Below, in pieces: positions 52,673 through 62,388 of a stretch of DNA of 64,000 bases. This DNA comes from UBA8437 sp964646205 (lineage in GTDB: Bacteria > Planctomycetota > Planctomycetia > Planctomycetales > Planctomycetaceae). The translations under genes were made by a program, and so were the position numbers. The stretch is from contig CAZYAZ010000026.1 of NCBI GenBank assembly GCA_964646205.1, positions 3,752-67,751 on the forward strand, given 5' to 3'. The notes under the pieces were generated by a model that was not told the DNA's origin, ran no database searches, and was given only the letters and a program-made list of their open reading frames with translations. Positions within the stretch are counted from its first letter, which is position 1; each line of letters opens with the position of its first letter.

Positions 52673-55189
52673 TTAGTGGTTGAAGAGGAACTCCTTGGTG
52701 TTGATCAGAGCCCAGATAATATCCTCCCAGGCCACCTTGGAATCCTTTTCGTGCTTGGCCAAGTGGGCCATCGCGATTTTCATTTCCACGGAGTCCGGCT
52801 GACGAGAATACACCCAGCGATAGAGTTCGTTGATCTTGTCCTGGTTACTCCGTTCCTTGTCAGCCGACAGTTTCGCGGCTCGACCGGCCCCATCGGCGAT
52901 CTTGTTCTGAACCTCGGAACTGTTGAGCAGGTGCAGGCTCTGGGCCAGATTGGCCTCCTGGGAGCGTTCACACTCACACGCCGTGTCGGCTTGTGGCTGC
53001 CCGAAAACCTTCAAGAAATAAGGCCCCTTCGAGGGATCGGGAAGTTGAACCGCCCGAGTTCCAACCGGCAACCCACCATAGCCCTGCTTCGACGCGGTCA
53101 CCTGGTGGAAAGCGTCATAGAGAACTTCTGCCGTCAGCCGCTTGGGGTAATAACGCGAGAAGTTCTGCTTGTCCTTGAGGTTGTAGTCATTGGGCAAGGA
53201 ACTGAGTTGGTAAGTATTCGACTGGCAGATCAATCGCACCAGCCCCTTGAGATCGAACTTGTTGGCAATGAAATGCTCGGCAAGCCCGTTGAGCAATTCC
53301 GGATTCGACGGAGGATTGGTAGCCCGCATGTCATCTTCGGGCTCGACGATTCCACGGTCGAAGAAGTGCTTCCAGTAACGGTTGACCAGTGCATGCGCGA
53401 AGAACGGGTTGTCCTTGCGAGCCATCCAGTCGGCCAGGTACTGGCGAGGATCGTGATCAACGGGAATTTCCAGGGCCGGACTTCCCAGGCCAGTCGGCTT
53501 GAGATTCTGACCACTGCGAGGATTCTTGGCCGAGGCGGCACCCGGATTGTGCACGATACGGCGATCCCGGGCCGTGCGAACAAAACCTGGCAACGTCACG
53601 TTTTTCTTGGTCACCCGACTGAAGAAGGCCGAGAACCCGTAATAGTCGTTCTGGCTCCACTTCTCGAACGGGTGGTGATGGCAGCGGGCACATTGAATCC
53701 GCAGGCCCAGGAACAACTGCGCGGTGTCTTCAACCTGCTCATTGACCTGGTCGACCTCGCGGAACCACACCACGCCGGGCGACTCGGTCCATTGCCCGGA
53801 AGCCGCAATGATCTCGCGAACAAACTCGTCGTAAGGCTTGTTGGTGTAGAGACTGTTCCAGATCCAGCGATAAAACGCGTAGGTGGATCCAGTGTCATCA
53901 TTGCCCCGCTTCTTGTTCCGCAGGACCATATTCCACTTGTTGGTGAAATAGTCGGCGTATTCGGGACTGTCGAGCAACCGATCAATCACCTTGTCACGTT
54001 TCTTGGGATCCTGATCGGCCAGGAACTTGGCAGCTTCCTCGGCCGAGGGCAAGGCCCCGGTCACGTCCACGTAGATGCGACGCAGGAATGTGGCATCGCC
54101 GGCAATCGGAGATGCAGGAATACCCAGCAATTTGAGCTTCCCAAAGACAGCCTTATCGACCAGGTTTTTCGAGGGTGGCATTGCCGCCACGTCGGCCCCC
54201 AACGGGATCGTCGCACGGAAAGTCGACACCTGGCCCTGATAACGAGCCATGATCGCCACTTCACCGGCCAGATCCAGTGTCTTGATCAATCCGGTCACCG
54301 TCGCTTCGGCCATCTCCGTGTCATTGGCCTCGTAGAGAGCCATACGGGTGACATCCTCGACGGTACCGTCACTGTATGTCGCCAGGGTGGCAATCTGCTG
54401 GTCACTGCCTCGATCCATCACTCGCGTGACGGGATAACACTTGATTCCAACCACGACGGGATCAGTCGCTTGGCCGCGGGGCATTCCCTGCTCGACCCAG
54501 CGGTAGATCAACCGGTACTCGTGGCTGTCGACGTCCATTCGCTTTCCGCCGCCGTGAGGCGACCGACCAACGGCTTTTGTCAGCAAAAGGCTGTCGCCGG
54601 GGGCTGAGGGAAACAATCGCCGCCCACGGCCTTCCTTGACCAAAAACTCATAATCGTCTCCTGGATAGAAGCCCAACAATGAGAGTTTGAAGCCATTCTG
54701 GCCGCTGGCTTTTCCGTGACATCCGCCACTGTTGCAGCCCAACTTGGTGAAAATTGGGACAATCTGGTTTTTGAAGTTGATTGGGATCTGCTGTGACACA
54801 CCCTCGACCTTGATCTTCAACGTCGCCGACTTGCCAGCGGCGTCAGTCGCGGTCACCACGACGTCGCCGTCAGCCGCCGGAGTCACCAGTCCAGTCTCGT
54901 CAACCGCGACGATGCCAGCCGGGGCAGCCGAGTACTTGACCTTGTGCGTGTAATCACGAAGTTGGCCGCTCGAAAAGACACCCGTCACGTACAACTGCTG
55001 ACGAGCATCTCGCCCGCGGACCGTGAGCCCCGTTCCGGTGAGATTCGGTTCCACTTTCAGGGACGTCAGCGTCCCGGGATCTCCCAGTCCTTTGGGTTTT
55101 GCCGGCGCGGCAGCAACGGCCACCGTCGTCAGGGACAACACGGCCAGTGCCGCGAAGACAACCTGCATCCTGTTCCAGCTTCGACTCAT
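52673..55189 (-). CDS. DUF1549/DUF1553 (PSCyt2/PSD1) protein, exported
   Basis: The 838-residue exported protein begins MSRSWNRMQVVFAALAVLSL, a signal peptide. An Ig-like segment (about 40-130, ATDAAGKSATLKIKVEGV) precedes a Cys-His motif GCNSGGCHGKASGQNGFKLS. The DUF1549 domain follows (LRRIYVDVTGALPSAEEAAK) with the heme-type motif CARCHHHPFEKW, then DUF1553 from about residue 560 (FAHALVNRYWKHFFDRGIVE, LFNH at the end). The family is a hallmark of planctomycetes with unproven function. GAGGGG lies upstream of the ATG at 55187-55189. It is the first gene of the operon that continues with the PPC and cytochrome/WD40 genes. Confidence 0.93.
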   Translation of the reverse strand: MSRSWNRMQVVFAALAVLSLTTVAVAAAPAKPKGLGDPGTLTSLKVEPNLTGTGLTVRGRDARQQLYVTGVFSSGQLRDYTHKVKYSAAPAGIVAVDETGLVTPAADGDVVVTATDAAGKSATLKIKVEGVSQQIPINFKNQIVPIFTKLGCNSGGCHGKASGQNGFKLSLLGFYPGDDYEFLVKEGRGRRLFPSAPGDSLLLTKAVGRSPHGGGKRMDVDSHEYRLIYRWVEQGMPRGQATDPVVVGIKCYPVTRVMDRGSDQQIATLATYSDGTVEDVTRMALYEANDTEMAEATVTGLIKTLDLAGEVAIMARYQGQVSTFRATIPLGADVAAMPPSKNLVDKAVFGKLKLLGIPASPIAGDATFLRRIYVDVTGALPSAEEAAKFLADQDPKKRDKVIDRLLDSPEYADYFTNKWNMVLRNKKRGNDDTGSTYAFYRWIWNSLYTNKPYDEFVREIIAASGQWTESPGVVWFREVDQVNEQVEDTAQLFLGLRIQCARCHHHPFEKWSQNDYYGFSAFFSRVTKKNVTLPGFVRTARDRRIVHNPGAASAKNPRSGQNLKPTGLGSPALEIPVDHDPRQYLADWMARKDNPFFAHALVNRYWKHFFDRGIVEPEDDMRATNPPSNPELLNGLAEHFIANKFDLKGLVRLICQSNTYQLSSLPNDYNLKDKQNFSRYYPKRLTAEVLYDAFHQVTASKQGYGGLPVGTRAVQLPDPSKGPYFLKVFGQPQADTACECERSQEANLAQSLHLLNSSEVQNKIADGAGRAAKLSADKERSNQDKINELYRWVYSRQPDSVEMKIAMAHLAKHEKDSKVAWEDIIWALINTKEFLFNH

Positions 55190-55828
55190 GCGAATAATCC
55201 CCTCGTTTTTTCGAAGAGCCGCCACCGCCTGCGGCGGGGCGCCCCAATCCGTTATGTGTTTTTCAACGTTGGTCTAGTTCTTTGTGATTCGTGCGCCGCA
55301 CTTTCCACGATCCCTGTCAGGGACCACCATGGTTTACATCGGCGACATCTGGGTGTGGTAGTAGTTGGTGTGACGATTTGGTGGGTCTAATTTCGGCGGG
55401 ATGGATGGGCACAAAACCCAGTACATGATACGCAACCCTGCACCGTTGGTGCAACATTCCTCCATCGAACGGACAACATATCAATATTGACCAAAATGTC
55501 AATTAGTGTCCGCTGGAGGGGACATGAGGATTGAAACATTCTAAGACCGCTCACTTCTCCAACTCGTGAAGGTCCAAGCGGATTGGTCGTTGGAACCACT
55601 CATGCCGAGGCTCTAGAATGGATGACAGTCGACCGGAGAACTATCCCGACGTTCCGCGAGTCGGCTGCCTGCCCCTTTGACGCCCTCTCCACCACCTGCA
55701 GTACCCAATTGAGCCTATATAAGTAGTTGGGCGCGCCAGCCTGGCCCCAAGCCATTCCCTGGTGATTCGCCGACAGCCTTGACTCGACCAGCCAAGTCCC
55801 ATGGTATTGGACTCTTCGAAAGCCCCCG
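55190..55828. other. divergent intergenic region between the DUF1549/1553 gene and ribBA
   Basis: This 639-base stretch separates two divergent units and should contain both promoters. It includes a small GC hairpin near 55222-55243, an AT-rich section around 55471-55510 with an inverted repeat, and an unremarkable part upstream of ribBA. I looked for an FMN (RFN) riboswitch before ribBA and did not find its conserved core. Short frames here are not convincing genes. Confidence 0.5.
55486..55503. promoter_or_regulatory. 6-6-6 inverted repeat in the divergent region
   Basis: ATTGAC, six bases, then GTCAAT form a symmetric site in a locally AT-rich stretch about 300 bases from either start codon. 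The shape fits a dimeric regulator site; function is inferred from symmetry and place only. Confidence 0.3.
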
Positions 55829-57145
55829 ATGAGTGATCTCATGTCCGAAGCGACCGACGAGCCACGATTCAACACGATCGACGAAGCAGTTGATGCGTTG
55901 AGACGTGGGCTGATGGTGATCGTCGTAGACGCCGCCGAACGTGAAAACGAGGGCGATTTTGTCTGTGCGGCCGAATCCATCACGGCCGAACAGGTCGACT
56001 TCATGTTGCGTCACGGCAGCGGTGTGCTCTGCGTACCGATGTCCGAAGACTGCGCCGAACAACTGCAACTCGCCCCGCTGTCGGACAACCACGGCCCCGG
56101 CCCCCAGACACACACCAACTTCCTGACCCCGGTGGATCACGCCAATGCAGGTACCGGGGTCAGTGCCGCCAACCGGGCGATGACGATCCGGGCACTTGCC
56201 GACGCAAACAGCCGACCCAAGGACTTCGTCCGCCCGGGCCACACAAGCACACTACTGGCCAAGGCCGGCGGTGTGCTCAGACGGGCCGGACACACCGAGG
56301 CGACAGTCGACCTGGTCCAAATGGCTGGAGGGCCTCCGGTCGGATGCCTGATCGAAATCCTCTCTCAACATGGCGACGGCATGGCTGACGCGGCCGAACT
56401 TCGCCAGATCGCCGAGGAATTCAGCTTGCCGATCATCTCGATCGAAGACCTGATTCGACACCGACGGATGCGTGAACAACTGGTGGCGCGAGAGGTCGAG
56501 GTGCCAATCGTGACCCGATTTGGACCGACCCGCGTCATCGCCTACTCGGTCGATCACGAAGACCAGCAACCCATGGCAATCGTCTGGGGACAACTCTCCT
56601 CGGTCGAAGCCCCCCTGATCCGCATGCACTCGTCCTGTTTCACAGGTGACGTCCTCGAATCTCTCCGCTGCGACTGCGGTGACCAGTTGCACCTGGCCAT
56701 GGATGCCATTGGCCAGGAGGGTGTGGGGGCGGTGATCTATCTGCCACAGGAAGGCCGTGGCATCGGACTTGTCGCCAAGCTCAAGGCCTACCAGTTGCAA
56801 GACCAGGGCTACGACACCGTCGAGGCGAACCACAAACTGGGCTTCAAGGCCGACATGCGCGATTACATGATCGGCCTGCAAATTCTCAAGGACCTGGGAC
56901 TTTCACGAATCCGCCTGCTGACAAACAACCCGAACAAGGCAGATGCCTTTCCCGCCTGGGACCTCGAGGTCGTCGAACAGGTTCCGATAGTGGCCCCTCC
57001 CGAGGCGCACCGGGCCGGATACCTGGCGACCAAAAAAGAAAAACTGGGACACAACATTCCCGAATCGGCCATCACCGGCGCAGACACCGCCGGGGACAAC
57101 TCGGCCCCCGAGCCATCACGGCACAGCTTGCAACCTGACCGGTGA
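55829..57145 (+). CDS. ribBA: bifunctional 3,4-DHBP synthase/GTP cyclohydrolase II
   Basis: Catalyses both entry reactions of riboflavin synthesis. The N-terminal RibB domain (about 10-212) has RENEGDFVCAAESIT and the substrate loop RPGHTSTLLAKAGGV. The C-terminal RibA domain (about 215-410) has the zinc site HSSCFTGDVLESLRCDCGDQ with its three Cys and EGRGIGLVAKLKAYQLQDQG. Length 438 is normal for the fusion. The first ATG (55829) and one 12 bases later are both possible starts. A disordered tail follows residue 415. No riboswitch is seen upstream. Confidence 0.96.
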   Translation: MSDLMSEATDEPRFNTIDEAVDALRRGLMVIVVDAAERENEGDFVCAAESITAEQVDFMLRHGSGVLCVPMSEDCAEQLQLAPLSDNHGPGPQTHTNFLTPVDHANAGTGVSAANRAMTIRALADANSRPKDFVRPGHTSTLLAKAGGVLRRAGHTEATVDLVQMAGGPPVGCLIEILSQHGDGMADAAELRQIAEEFSLPIISIEDLIRHRRMREQLVAREVEVPIVTRFGPTRVIAYSVDHEDQQPMAIVWGQLSSVEAPLIRMHSSCFTGDVLESLRCDCGDQLHLAMDAIGQEGVGAVIYLPQEGRGIGLVAKLKAYQLQDQGYDTVEANHKLGFKADMRDYMIGLQILKDLGLSRIRLLTNNPNKADAFPAWDLEVVEQVPIVAPPEAHRAGYLATKKEKLGHNIPESAITGADTAGDNSAPEPSRHSLQPDR

Positions 57146-57220
57146 CCACTATACTTGGCTCTTCCCGTTCCCGTATGGACGGATTCCCCGCGTAATTCCC
57201 GAGACCGCTGGAGCTTGATA

Positions 57221-57484
57221 ATGGGTCAGAAATGTGCCATTTGCGGCAAGTCGCCCCAGGTCGGTAACCGCGTCTCACAACGAGGTAAGGCCAAGTACCT
57301 CGGTGGCAACGGACGGAAGACAACCGGGATCAGCAAGCGGCGTTTCAAGCCGAACCTGCAGAAGATCCGTACCCAGCAGGGTGGCGGAACGGTGACCCAG
57401 CGTGTCTGCACCCGCTGCATCCGTAGCGGCCTGGTCCAAAAGGCCGTGGTCCGCAAGGCGTTCACCGAGCCGTCGGCCGGTTGA
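57221..57484 (+). CDS. rpmB: 50S ribosomal protein L28
   Basis: The 87-residue protein has MGQKCAICGKSPQVGN at the start and a second Cys pair in VCTRCIRSG, the zinc-binding form of L28. RRFKPNLQKIR is the family core. GGAG lies before the ATG at 57221, which is preferred over a longer frame. It sits between ribBA and the gat genes. Confidence 0.95.
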   Translation: MGQKCAICGKSPQVGNRVSQRGKAKYLGGNGRKTTGISKRRFKPNLQKIRTQQGGGTVTQRVCTRCIRSGLVQKAVVRKAFTEPSAG

Positions 57485-57541
57485 GAGGCCAGTAGGAATT
57501 CACCCGTCCGCTGAGCGGGGTCTCTCGCTCCCGGTGGTGTC

Positions 57542-57874
57542 ATGCCCGAAACGCAACCCGACAAGTCACCCGGCACGACCTTGACCCGGGAAGACGTACT
57601 GCGAGTCGCCCGACTGGCCCGCCTGACGCTCGACGAAGCTGAAATCCAGGCCTTCGCCGATCAACTGGGGCAGGTGTTGCAGTACGTGGAAGTTCTTCAA
57701 CAGGCCGACACGGAAGGTGTCGAACCACTGGCCGGGGCATCGGCTGGCACCAACGTATTGCGAGAGGACCAGCCGACCGAGTCCCTCCTCCGCCAACAGG
57801 CACTCTCGGGAGCGCCACGACACGACGACCATTTTTTTCTGGTGCCTCCGGTGCTGGACACCTCGGCCGAGTGA
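57542..57874 (+). CDS. gatC: Asp/Glu-tRNA amidotransferase subunit C
   Basis: The small 110-residue subunit that stabilises GatA-GatB. The family start LTREDVLRVARLARLTLDEAE (split: TREDVLRVARLARL, TLDEAEIQAF) and the central NVLREDQP segment are visible. It is followed after 16 bases by gatA, so gatCAB are cotranscribed. Confidence 0.93.
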   Translation: MPETQPDKSPGTTLTREDVLRVARLARLTLDEAEIQAFADQLGQVLQYVEVLQQADTEGVEPLAGASAGTNVLREDQPTESLLRQQALSGAPRHDDHFFLVPPVLDTSAE

Positions 57875-57890
57875 TTCTCCAGGTGCCCCA

Positions 57891-59369
57891 ATGACCACCT
57901 GTCACGAAACCGTCACCGAATTGCTGGCGCAACTCGTCGCCGGCGACACAACGTCGCTCAACCTGACCGAAGCCTGCCTCCAGGGGATTGCTACTCACGA
58001 CGAAGCCGTCGGAGCCTTCCTGCACGTCGCCGGCGATTCGGCCCGCGAAGCGGCCGAGTCGGTGGACCGAAGACGCGCAGCTGGTGAACCGCTCGGCCCA
58101 CTGGCCGGGCTACCCGTGGCAATCAAGGACGTCCTGGTCACCACCGACCAGCCCACCACCTGCGGCAGCCGCATGCTGGAGGGCTGGACGCCTCCCTACG
58201 ACGCCCATGTCATCCAACGCCTCCGGCAGGCCGATGCGGTCCTGATCGGCAAAACCAACATGGATGAGTTCGCGATGGGATCGACGACCGAGAACTCGGC
58301 GTTCGGTCCGACCCGCACCCCCTGGAAACTCGACTGTGTCGCCGGCGGTTCCAGCGGCGGCTCGGCAGCGGCCGTCGCCGCCGGCTTTGCACCGCTGGCG
58401 GTAGGCAGCGACACCGGAGGCTCGATCCGCCAACCCGCGTCCTTCTGCGGAGTGGTTGGGCTCAAGCCCAGTTACGGCCGGGTCAGCCGTTACGGACTGG
58501 TTGCCTACGCCAGTTCGCTCGATCAGGTCGGGCCGTTCGCCCGGGATGTCGCCGGGGCCGCCGCTTTGCTGGAAGTGCTTGCCGGCCACGATCCGAGGGA
58601 CGGAACGTCCGCCGATACACCAGTGCCCCACTACCAGGAACAACTCGATCACCCCCTGGATGACCTGAGAATCGGAATCTGCCCGGAACACTTTGCCGAA
58701 GGACTCGACGCTGGCGTCCGCGAAACTCTCGAACAAGCCCTGGACGTGTACCGAGCCCGGGGAGCCGTCGTCGAGGAGATCGACCTGCCACACGCACGAT
58801 TCGCGGTGGCCTGCTACTACCTCCTGGCACCATCGGAAGCCAGCAGCAACCTGGCCCGCTACGACGGCATCCACTATGGCCGCCGAACCGAGGAATACGA
58901 TGGACTTGTCCAGATGTACTCCGATAGCCGTGGGGCCGCCTTCGGACCGGAGGTCAAACGACGGATCATGCTCGGCACCTACGCGCTCTCTGCCGGCTAC
59001 TACGACGCGTATTACCTCCGGGCCCAGAAAGTCCGACGACTGATTGCCCAGGACTATTCGCGAGCGTTTGAGTCTGTCGACGTGATTGTTTCGCCGGTCG
59101 CCCCGACCCCGGCGGTCCCGGTGGGCCAGTTGGCCGACGACCCACTGCAGATGTACCTGGCCGACACCTACACCATCAGCGCCAACCTGGCCGGCCTGCC
59201 GGGCATCTCGATCCCCGCCGGGTTCAGTTCCGACGGACGGCCAATCGGACTGCAACTGCTGGCCGACTCATTCGCGGAGGACCGGCTGCTGAGGGCTGCC
59301 GCGATGTACGAACGAGAAACCGACTGGCACCGGGCCCTGCCCCCACTCGATGGAGACTCCTCGCCATGA
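57891..59369 (+). CDS. gatA: Asp/Glu-tRNA amidotransferase subunit A
   Basis: The glutaminase subunit, 492 residues, of the amidase signature family. The Ser-cis-Ser-Lys triad is seen as the Lys in VAIKDVLVTTDQP, the first Ser in GGSSGGSAAAVAAG and the nucleophile in GSDTGGSIRQPASFCG. It releases ammonia for misacylated Glu-tRNA(Gln) or Asp-tRNA(Asn). The ATG at 57891 follows AGGTG. The stop overlaps the gatB ATG as ATGA. Confidence 0.96.
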   Translation: MTTCHETVTELLAQLVAGDTTSLNLTEACLQGIATHDEAVGAFLHVAGDSAREAAESVDRRRAAGEPLGPLAGLPVAIKDVLVTTDQPTTCGSRMLEGWTPPYDAHVIQRLRQADAVLIGKTNMDEFAMGSTTENSAFGPTRTPWKLDCVAGGSSGGSAAAVAAGFAPLAVGSDTGGSIRQPASFCGVVGLKPSYGRVSRYGLVAYASSLDQVGPFARDVAGAAALLEVLAGHDPRDGTSADTPVPHYQEQLDHPLDDLRIGICPEHFAEGLDAGVRETLEQALDVYRARGAVVEEIDLPHARFAVACYYLLAPSEASSNLARYDGIHYGRRTEEYDGLVQMYSDSRGAAFGPEVKRRIMLGTYALSAGYYDAYYLRAQKVRRLIAQDYSRAFESVDVIVSPVAPTPAVPVGQLADDPLQMYLADTYTISANLAGLPGISIPAGFSSDGRPIGLQLLADSFAEDRLLRAAAMYERETDWHRALPPLDGDSSP

Positions 59370-60865
59370 CGTCTCCAACAACAATCATCGGCCTGGAGGT
59401 CCACGTCCAACTCCAGACCCAGACCAAGATCTTCTGTGGCTGTGCCAACCGCTTCAATCCCGATGAACCCAACACGCAAACCTGCCCGGTCTGTCTCGGC
59501 CTACCCGGTGCCTTGCCTGTGATGAACCGGCTCGCGCTGGAACTCGCGTTGCAGGCCGGGCTGGCACTGGAGGGGACGATTGCCACGTTCACCAAGTGGG
59601 ATCGCAAGCAGTACTACTATCCCGACCTCCCCAAGGCGTACCAGATCAGCCAGTACGACCTGCCCTTCTGCCAGGGAGGACACCTCGACATTGAGGTCGA
59701 ACAGCCGGACGGTGAATCCGAGACTCGTAGAATCCGACTGATTCGCGTGCACCTGGAAGAAGACGCGGGAAAGAACCTTCACGACGAGAGTGGGCGAGGG
59801 GGAGAGACTCGGGTGGACCTGAACCGGGCCGGGACACCATTGCTGGAAATCGTCTCCGAGCCCGACATCCGTTCGGCGTCCGAAGCTCACCGGTTCCTGG
59901 AAGAACTCAAATTGCTGTTGGTCTACCTGGACGTCTCGGACTGCAACATGCAGGAAGGCAGCCTCCGCTGCGACGCAAACGTCAACCTGGAACTGGCCAA
60001 CCCGGACGGTGAACTCGTCCGGACCCCGATCGTCGAAGTCAAGAACCTCAACAGTTTTCGTGGAGTCGAAGCGGCGTTGTCTCATGAAATCGCCCGTCAA
60101 CAACGCGAATTCCAGGAATGTGGCGGAGTTTACGAGGACAACTCGAAGCAAACGCGTGGCTGGGATGCCGACCGTGGTGTCACATTCGCTCAACGTGGCA
60201 AGGAAGACGCCTCCGACTATCGCTATTTCCCAGACCCCGACTTGTTGCCGGTGAGTTTCAGTGACGAGTACATCTCCACGCAAAGAGACGGGCTGTGTGA
60301 ACCCCCGTCGATCCGACGACACCGGTTCGTCCACGAGATGGGACTCTCCGACTACGACGCCCGCGTCCTGATCGACCAGGGCCTGCAGATCGCCGATTAT
60401 TTCGAGACCGTGGCCCAGCAGTGCGGCGACCCCAAGCGGGCCGCCAACTGGGTCAGCCAGGATGTGCTGAGAACGCTCAACGAACGCGACCTGACAATTG
60501 ACCAACTGGGTATCGATGCCCCCGGACTGGCCACGCTGATCGGCCTGATCAACGGTGGCCAACTGACCATTCGTAGCGGCCGCGAGGTCTTCGGGGCACT
60601 GGTCGAGGGTGACGGGGGCGAGGGCACCGTCGCGGCGCGAATTGACCGCATCGTCGACGCGCGTGGACTGGCCGTCGTGGCCGACACCGGGGCTCTGGAT
60701 TCCGTGATTGACGCGGCGATCTCCCGCAACCAACAGGCGGCCGAGGATTTCCAGGCGGGCAAGGATGCGGCCATCGGCAAGCTGATCGGTGAGGTCATGC
60801 GCGAGGCGGGTGGAGCGGACCCTCAGGCAGTTCGTGAGGCGTTGATCACGAAATTGAGATCATAA
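59366..60865 (+). CDS. gatB: Asp/Glu-tRNA amidotransferase subunit B
   Basis: The 499-residue subunit binds tRNA and activates the carboxylate. Family motifs include IIGLEVHVQLQTQTKIFCGC, CPVCLGLPGALPVMN, KQYYYPDLPKAYQISQYD and CDANVNLELAN, with the C-terminal YqeY/GatB helical domain from about residue 345. It overlaps gatA by 4 bases. Confidence 0.96.
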   Translation: MTSPTTIIGLEVHVQLQTQTKIFCGCANRFNPDEPNTQTCPVCLGLPGALPVMNRLALELALQAGLALEGTIATFTKWDRKQYYYPDLPKAYQISQYDLPFCQGGHLDIEVEQPDGESETRRIRLIRVHLEEDAGKNLHDESGRGGETRVDLNRAGTPLLEIVSEPDIRSASEAHRFLEELKLLLVYLDVSDCNMQEGSLRCDANVNLELANPDGELVRTPIVEVKNLNSFRGVEAALSHEIARQQREFQECGGVYEDNSKQTRGWDADRGVTFAQRGKEDASDYRYFPDPDLLPVSFSDEYISTQRDGLCEPPSIRRHRFVHEMGLSDYDARVLIDQGLQIADYFETVAQQCGDPKRAANWVSQDVLRTLNERDLTIDQLGIDAPGLATLIGLINGGQLTIRSGREVFGALVEGDGGEGTVAARIDRIVDARGLAVVADTGALDSVIDAAISRNQQAAEDFQAGKDAAIGKLIGEVMREAGGADPQAVREALITKLRS

Positions 60866-60883
60866 GCCAGGCGAGATGACTGG

Positions 60884-61528
60884 ATGAGTGTTGAGGACCG
60901 ACAACGCTGGGACCAGAAGTACGACCTCGCTCGGCCCGCCGAGACGTTGCAAGCCGACTCGTGGCTGGTCGATTCGCTGCATGACACTCCACCGGGGCGG
61001 TCACTCGAACTCGCCTGCGGACTGGGGGACAACTCCGTCTGGCTGGCGACACAGGGCTGGCAGGTTGATGCCGTCGACGTTTCCGCACGAGGGCTGGCAG
61101 TCGCCGCCGAGTTGGCCAGCCACCACGCCGTGACTCCCAGGCTGATCGCCGGCGACCTCGACCACTTCGTCCCCCTGCCGGGTGTCTACGACCTGGTCAT
61201 CGTTTTCCGTTTTCTCGATCGCACCCACCTGCCTGGCCTGATCACCCGCGCGCTGGCTCCCGGCGGTCTTTTGATCTACGAGACATTCGGCCCGGGCCAA
61301 TGCGAACGTGAAGACAATCACCTGAAAAACCCGGCATTCGTCCTGGCACCCGGCGAACTTCCCGAACTTTTTCCGGAACTCGAAACCGTTCGTTACCAGG
61401 AAACCGTCTTACCCGACCGTTCGGTCGGACGCTTTGTCGGTCGCCGCCCGGGGACAATCGCCGACCCGACCGGACCGTCCACAACACAGACCGACTCCGC
61501 CCCGTCGCCACCAGGATCGAGTGAATGA
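60884..61528 (+). CDS. class I SAM-dependent methyltransferase
   Basis: A 214-residue protein with the SAM-binding motif SLELACGLGDNSVWLA, the acidic strand end VDAVDVSARGL, and RLIAGDLDHF, resembling TehB-like small methyltransferases. The substrate is not visible. The C-terminal 25 residues are a Pro/Ser/Thr-rich tail. It starts 18 bases after gatB and may be cotranscribed. Confidence 0.82.
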   Translation: MSVEDRQRWDQKYDLARPAETLQADSWLVDSLHDTPPGRSLELACGLGDNSVWLATQGWQVDAVDVSARGLAVAAELASHHAVTPRLIAGDLDHFVPLPGVYDLVIVFRFLDRTHLPGLITRALAPGGLLIYETFGPGQCEREDNHLKNPAFVLAPGELPELFPELETVRYQETVLPDRSVGRFVGRRPGTIADPTGPSTTQTDSAPSPPGSSE

Positions 61529-61633
61529 TCCGTCAGGGTGTTGAATCCTGTGCCAGTGGTCTCCTAGAATTGTGAACTGTGGCGAGGTGGCTGGGATCGT
61601 CGTCATGGCAGTGTGTTGGGCGCGAGGCAACCC

Positions 61634-62356
61634 GTGAAACGAATCCCGGACCGGCGAGGCCGTGCACTGGCCCGTTGGATGTGCGCGATGGCCGCCACCC
61701 TGACCGTCGCGGTCCCCGCTTGGCTGTTGGCCCAGGACGATGCCGGGAAAACTGCCACTCCGGCGGGGTTTGGTGCGTTCACGCCCCGGGCGTTCCTCAA
61801 GGCCACCCAGCCCTTCTCACCCAACGGCCCCGAACAGGCCCGGAAATCCTGGACATCCATCGAACCGGACGCCAATGGCGTGCCAACGGTGCTGCGGTGC
61901 ACTGGCCAACCAACCGGGTATCTCAGGACACGACAGGTCTACGGTGACTTCCGTTTCAGTTTCCAGTGGCGGTACCCCAGCAACATCAATGGGAACAGCG
62001 GAGTCCTGATACACACGACCGGGCCTGACAGGATCTGGCCCAAGTCGATCCAGGTCCAACTCCATGCTCCCAAAGCCGGCAGCATTCTCACGCACGGTGG
62101 AGCCACGACCAACAACACGGTCAACGTCAGCAACCGGATCAAGGATCCTCGGAAATGGAACGCCTGCGTGATCACCTGCCGGGCGGGTCAATTGAACATC
62201 GAGATCAACGGAAAGAGCATCGGCCGCGTCACCGGATGCACCCCCCGGTCCGGCCAGGTCGCCCTGCAGAGCGAGGGTTCAGAAGTGCACTTCCGGAACA
62301 TCCGCATCGAACGGTTCCCGAAGCCGACCACCAAAAAGGCAGCCAGGCGGCAGTAG
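61634..62356 (+). CDS. DUF1080 domain protein, secreted
   Basis: About 240 residues with an N-terminal signal-like segment (MAATLTVAVPAWLLAQ) and a DUF1080 (3-keto-disaccharide hydrolase/LamG-like) domain: GYLRTRQVYGDFRFSFQWRY, NGNSGVLIHTTG, QVQLHAPKAGSI, and the C-terminal GQVALQSEGSEVHFRNIRIE. The family abounds in planctomycetes and is linked to carbohydrate processing. The start is a GTG; 61634 (GAGG nearby) is chosen, with 61613 an alternative. It is convergent with the symporter gene. Confidence 0.85.
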   Translation: MKRIPDRRGRALARWMCAMAATLTVAVPAWLLAQDDAGKTATPAGFGAFTPRAFLKATQPFSPNGPEQARKSWTSIEPDANGVPTVLRCTGQPTGYLRTRQVYGDFRFSFQWRYPSNINGNSGVLIHTTGPDRIWPKSIQVQLHAPKAGSILTHGGATTNNTVNVSNRIKDPRKWNACVITCRAGQLNIEINGKSIGRVTGCTPRSGQVALQSEGSEVHFRNIRIERFPKPTTKKAARRQ

Positions 62357-62388
62357 CACTGCTCGTCCAGTCAACAGGATTCGGCGGA

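Noticed and set aside
52559..54607. Open frame of 682 codons on the plus strand
   Set aside because: It is antisense to the DUF1549/1553 gene, whose protein has clear motifs. Long shadow frames are common in GC-rich sequence, and its translation shows no family features.
55190..55828. FMN riboswitch upstream of ribBA
   Set aside because: The conserved RFN core and its paired elements could not be found in this region.
59501..60733. Open frame of 410 codons on the minus strand
   Set aside because: It is antisense to gatB, which has a complete set of family motifs.
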